NCBI GenBank assembly: GCA_910589035.1 | Contig: CAJUSI010000039.1 | Location: 1 to 64,000 of the forward strand | Length of the DNA: 64,000 nucleotides | Reading direction: 5' to 3' | Origin: an uncultured Acetatifactor sp. | Lineage (GTDB): Bacteria; Bacillota; Clostridia; Lachnospirales; Lachnospiraceae | Shown: piece by piece, positions 62,648 through 64,000 of the stretch | Position numbering within the stretch: position 1 is the first letter of the stretch | Layout of the letters: every line of letters starts with the position of its first letter | Position numbers and translations under genes: made by a program | Notes under the pieces: generated by a model | What the model was told of the DNA's origin: nothing | Database searches by the model: none | Seen by the model: the letters and a program-made list of their open reading frames with translations, nothing else

Positions 62648-64000
62648 ATGAACAAGAACAATCACCCCAATATCCTGCTGATTATGACAGATCAGATGCG
62701 CGGAGACTGTATGGGAATCGCAGGGCATCCCGATGTGAAGACCCCGTATCTGGACCACCTGGCCGCAGGCGGCAGGCGGTATATCAATGCCTATACGGCC
62801 TGTCCCAGCTGCATACCGGCCAGATGCGCCCTGCATACCGGATTGAAGCAGGAGCATCACGGACGTGTGGGCTATCAGGACAGAGTGGCCTGGAATTATC
62901 CTGTCACCATGGCCGGGGAACTGGCAAAGGCCGGATACTATACCCAATGCGTGGGGAAAATGCATGTGCATCCCCTGCGAAATCTCATGGGCTTCCATCA
63001 TGTGGAACTGCATGACGGTTACCTGCATGCCTATCGGAACGCCCAGGTCCCCTACGGGGAAAACCAGAAGGTTGCCGACGATTATTTCTACTGGCTCAAG
63101 ACCCGGCTGGGAATCGACCGGGATGTGACGGACTGCGGCCTGGAGTGCAATTCCTTCACCGCCCGCCCCTGGATGTATGAAGAATGCCTGCATCCCACCA
63201 ACTGGGTGACGGACCGCTCCATCGACTTTCTGCGCCGCCGTGACCGCTCCATGCCCTTTTTCCTTATGGCCTCCTATTTAAGGCCGCATCCGCCCTTTGA
63301 TGCGCCGGAATGCTTTTTTGAGCTGTACCGGCACAAGCATCTGACCCCTCCTCCCCTGGGGGACTGGACGGACGAGGAACGTCTGCACAGAATAGGCAGA
63401 TTCTCGGACGCGGATACCGGTTCCTCCGACCCCGAGCTCATGCGCCAGGCTCAGATCGGATATTATGCCTGCATCAGCCATCTGGACAATCAGATCGGCC
63501 GGCTGCTGGACGCCCTGAAGGATGACGGTTCTCTCCGGGATACGGTAATCCTTTTTACTTCCGATCACGGGGAGCTGCTGGGGGATCATCATACCTTCCG
63601 GAAAACCAGACCTTATCAGGGCAGCATTCACATCCCGCTGCTGATTTCCAATGCGCCGGGAATTACCCCCGGAACCGTATCGGACCGGCTGGCGGAGCTG
63701 CGTGATATTCTCCCTACCCTGACGGAACTGGCCGGCGTCCAGCCGCCGGAATCCATTGACGGCATATCCCTGCTCCGGGATCCGGAGCGGGAATACCTCC
63801 ATGGAGAACACAGCGGCGGCGACCTGGGGAATCAGTACATTGTAACCAAAACCGATAAATACTGCTGGTTTATGCAGTCGGGGCGGGAGCAGTATTTCCG
63901 CCTGGACAGGGATCCCGCAGAGCTTCATGACGCCATAGGGGATGCGGACTGTCAGGAGCGGATTGCCTTCCTGCGGCAGCTCCTGATACGGGAGCTGGCC
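62648..64000 (+). CDS. Sulfatase (partial, runs past window end)
   Basis: An AGGAGG six bases before the ATG at 62648 opens a frame without stop to the window end (451 codons). It is a family S1 sulfatase: NILLIMTDQMRGDC with the metal-binding Asp, the signature C55-I-P-A-R with CALHTG (Cys type, matured to formylglycine by an anaerobic sulfatase-maturing enzyme), the HDGYLHAYR region, and FTSDHGELLGDHHTF. It would remove sulfate from glycans such as mucin or glycosaminoglycan. No maturation enzyme is in view. It begins eight bases after clpA and may be read from the same transcript. Confidence 0.93.
   Translation, partial: MNKNNHPNILLIMTDQMRGDCMGIAGHPDVKTPYLDHLAAGGRRYINAYTACPSCIPARCALHTGLKQEHHGRVGYQDRVAWNYPVTMAGELAKAGYYTQCVGKMHVHPLRNLMGFHHVELHDGYLHAYRNAQVPYGENQKVADDYFYWLKTRLGIDRDVTDCGLECNSFTARPWMYEECLHPTNWVTDRSIDFLRRRDRSMPFFLMASYLRPHPPFDAPECFFELYRHKHLTPPPLGDWTDEERLHRIGRFSDADTGSSDPELMRQAQIGYYACISHLDNQIGRLLDALKDDGSLRDTVILFTSDHGELLGDHHTFRKTRPYQGSIHIPLLISNAPGITPGTVSDRLAELRDILPTLTELAGVQPPESIDGISLLRDPEREYLHGEHSGGDLGNQYIVTKTDKYCWFMQSGREQYFRLDRDPAELHDAIGDADCQERIAFLRQLLIRELA

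Overview
The window reads as a chromosomal segment of an anaerobic gut Firmicute, most likely Lachnospiraceae (an inference from gene content and style, not from a marker gene). Pointers are the moderately GC-rich genes with AGGAGG ribosome sites, the VanZ, Bce-like and AgrA/AgrC-like modules, the multiple feoA genes, PD-(D/E)XK 'Rpn-type' transposase genes, and an Lpl-type sugar ABC importer without its own ATPase beside glycosidases.

Layout. 0-8 kb: 3' end of an Rpn-type gene, an MFS transporter, a GH3 glucosidase and, divergent from it, an 810-residue protein I cannot name that looks like a new glycosidase. 8-19 kb: a PleD-like diguanylate cyclase, an AraC/GyrI regulator, an AgrC/AgrA-like pair, a repeat-bearing unknown protein, a cluster of damaged genes (merR, peptidase E, nitroreductase) around an intact XRE regulator, and a GH13 lipoprotein. 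19-31 kb: a peptide-type ABC exporter with its two-component system, a FecR-domain lipoprotein, a VanZ-like protein and a GH78 rhamnosidase. 31-38 kb: a P-type ATPase and a feoA-feoA-feoB-Cys-rich iron(II) uptake operon, preceded by a clear promoter and several GTTAGT/ACTAAC palindromes. 38-45 kb: rtcB, a DUF2828 (Ro60-like, vWA) gene, an intergenic structured RNA containing a tRNA-like module, and two WYL-domain regulators, all on the minus strand. 45-57 kb: a glycan locus (GH127, EEP hydrolase, SBP, two permeases, GH2, divergent AraC). 57-64 kb: a Phd antitoxin with a broken toxin, a GyrI-like protein, a DUF3788-DUF3795 protein, clpS-clpA and a sulfatase that runs off the window.

The most interesting part is 38.7-45.1 kb. 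RtcB is an RNA ligase of RNA repair; DUF2828 proteins combine helical and vWA parts as the Y-RNA binding protein Ro60 does; WYL proteins often sense nucleic-acid damage or ligands. Between the DUF2828 gene and the WYL genes I find D-, anticodon- and T-arm-like hairpins in tRNA order, but no 7-bp acceptor and no CCA. I propose an RNA-repair system with a Y-RNA-like tRNA mimic.

Two genome-wide habits also stand out. Many genes carry low-complexity inserts, several built from 30- or 42-bp tandem repeats. Many small genes are broken by internal deletions that join an N-terminus to a short C-terminus. Families of intergenic hairpins (ATAGAATCC...GGATTCTAT) and other dispersed repeats recur between genes.
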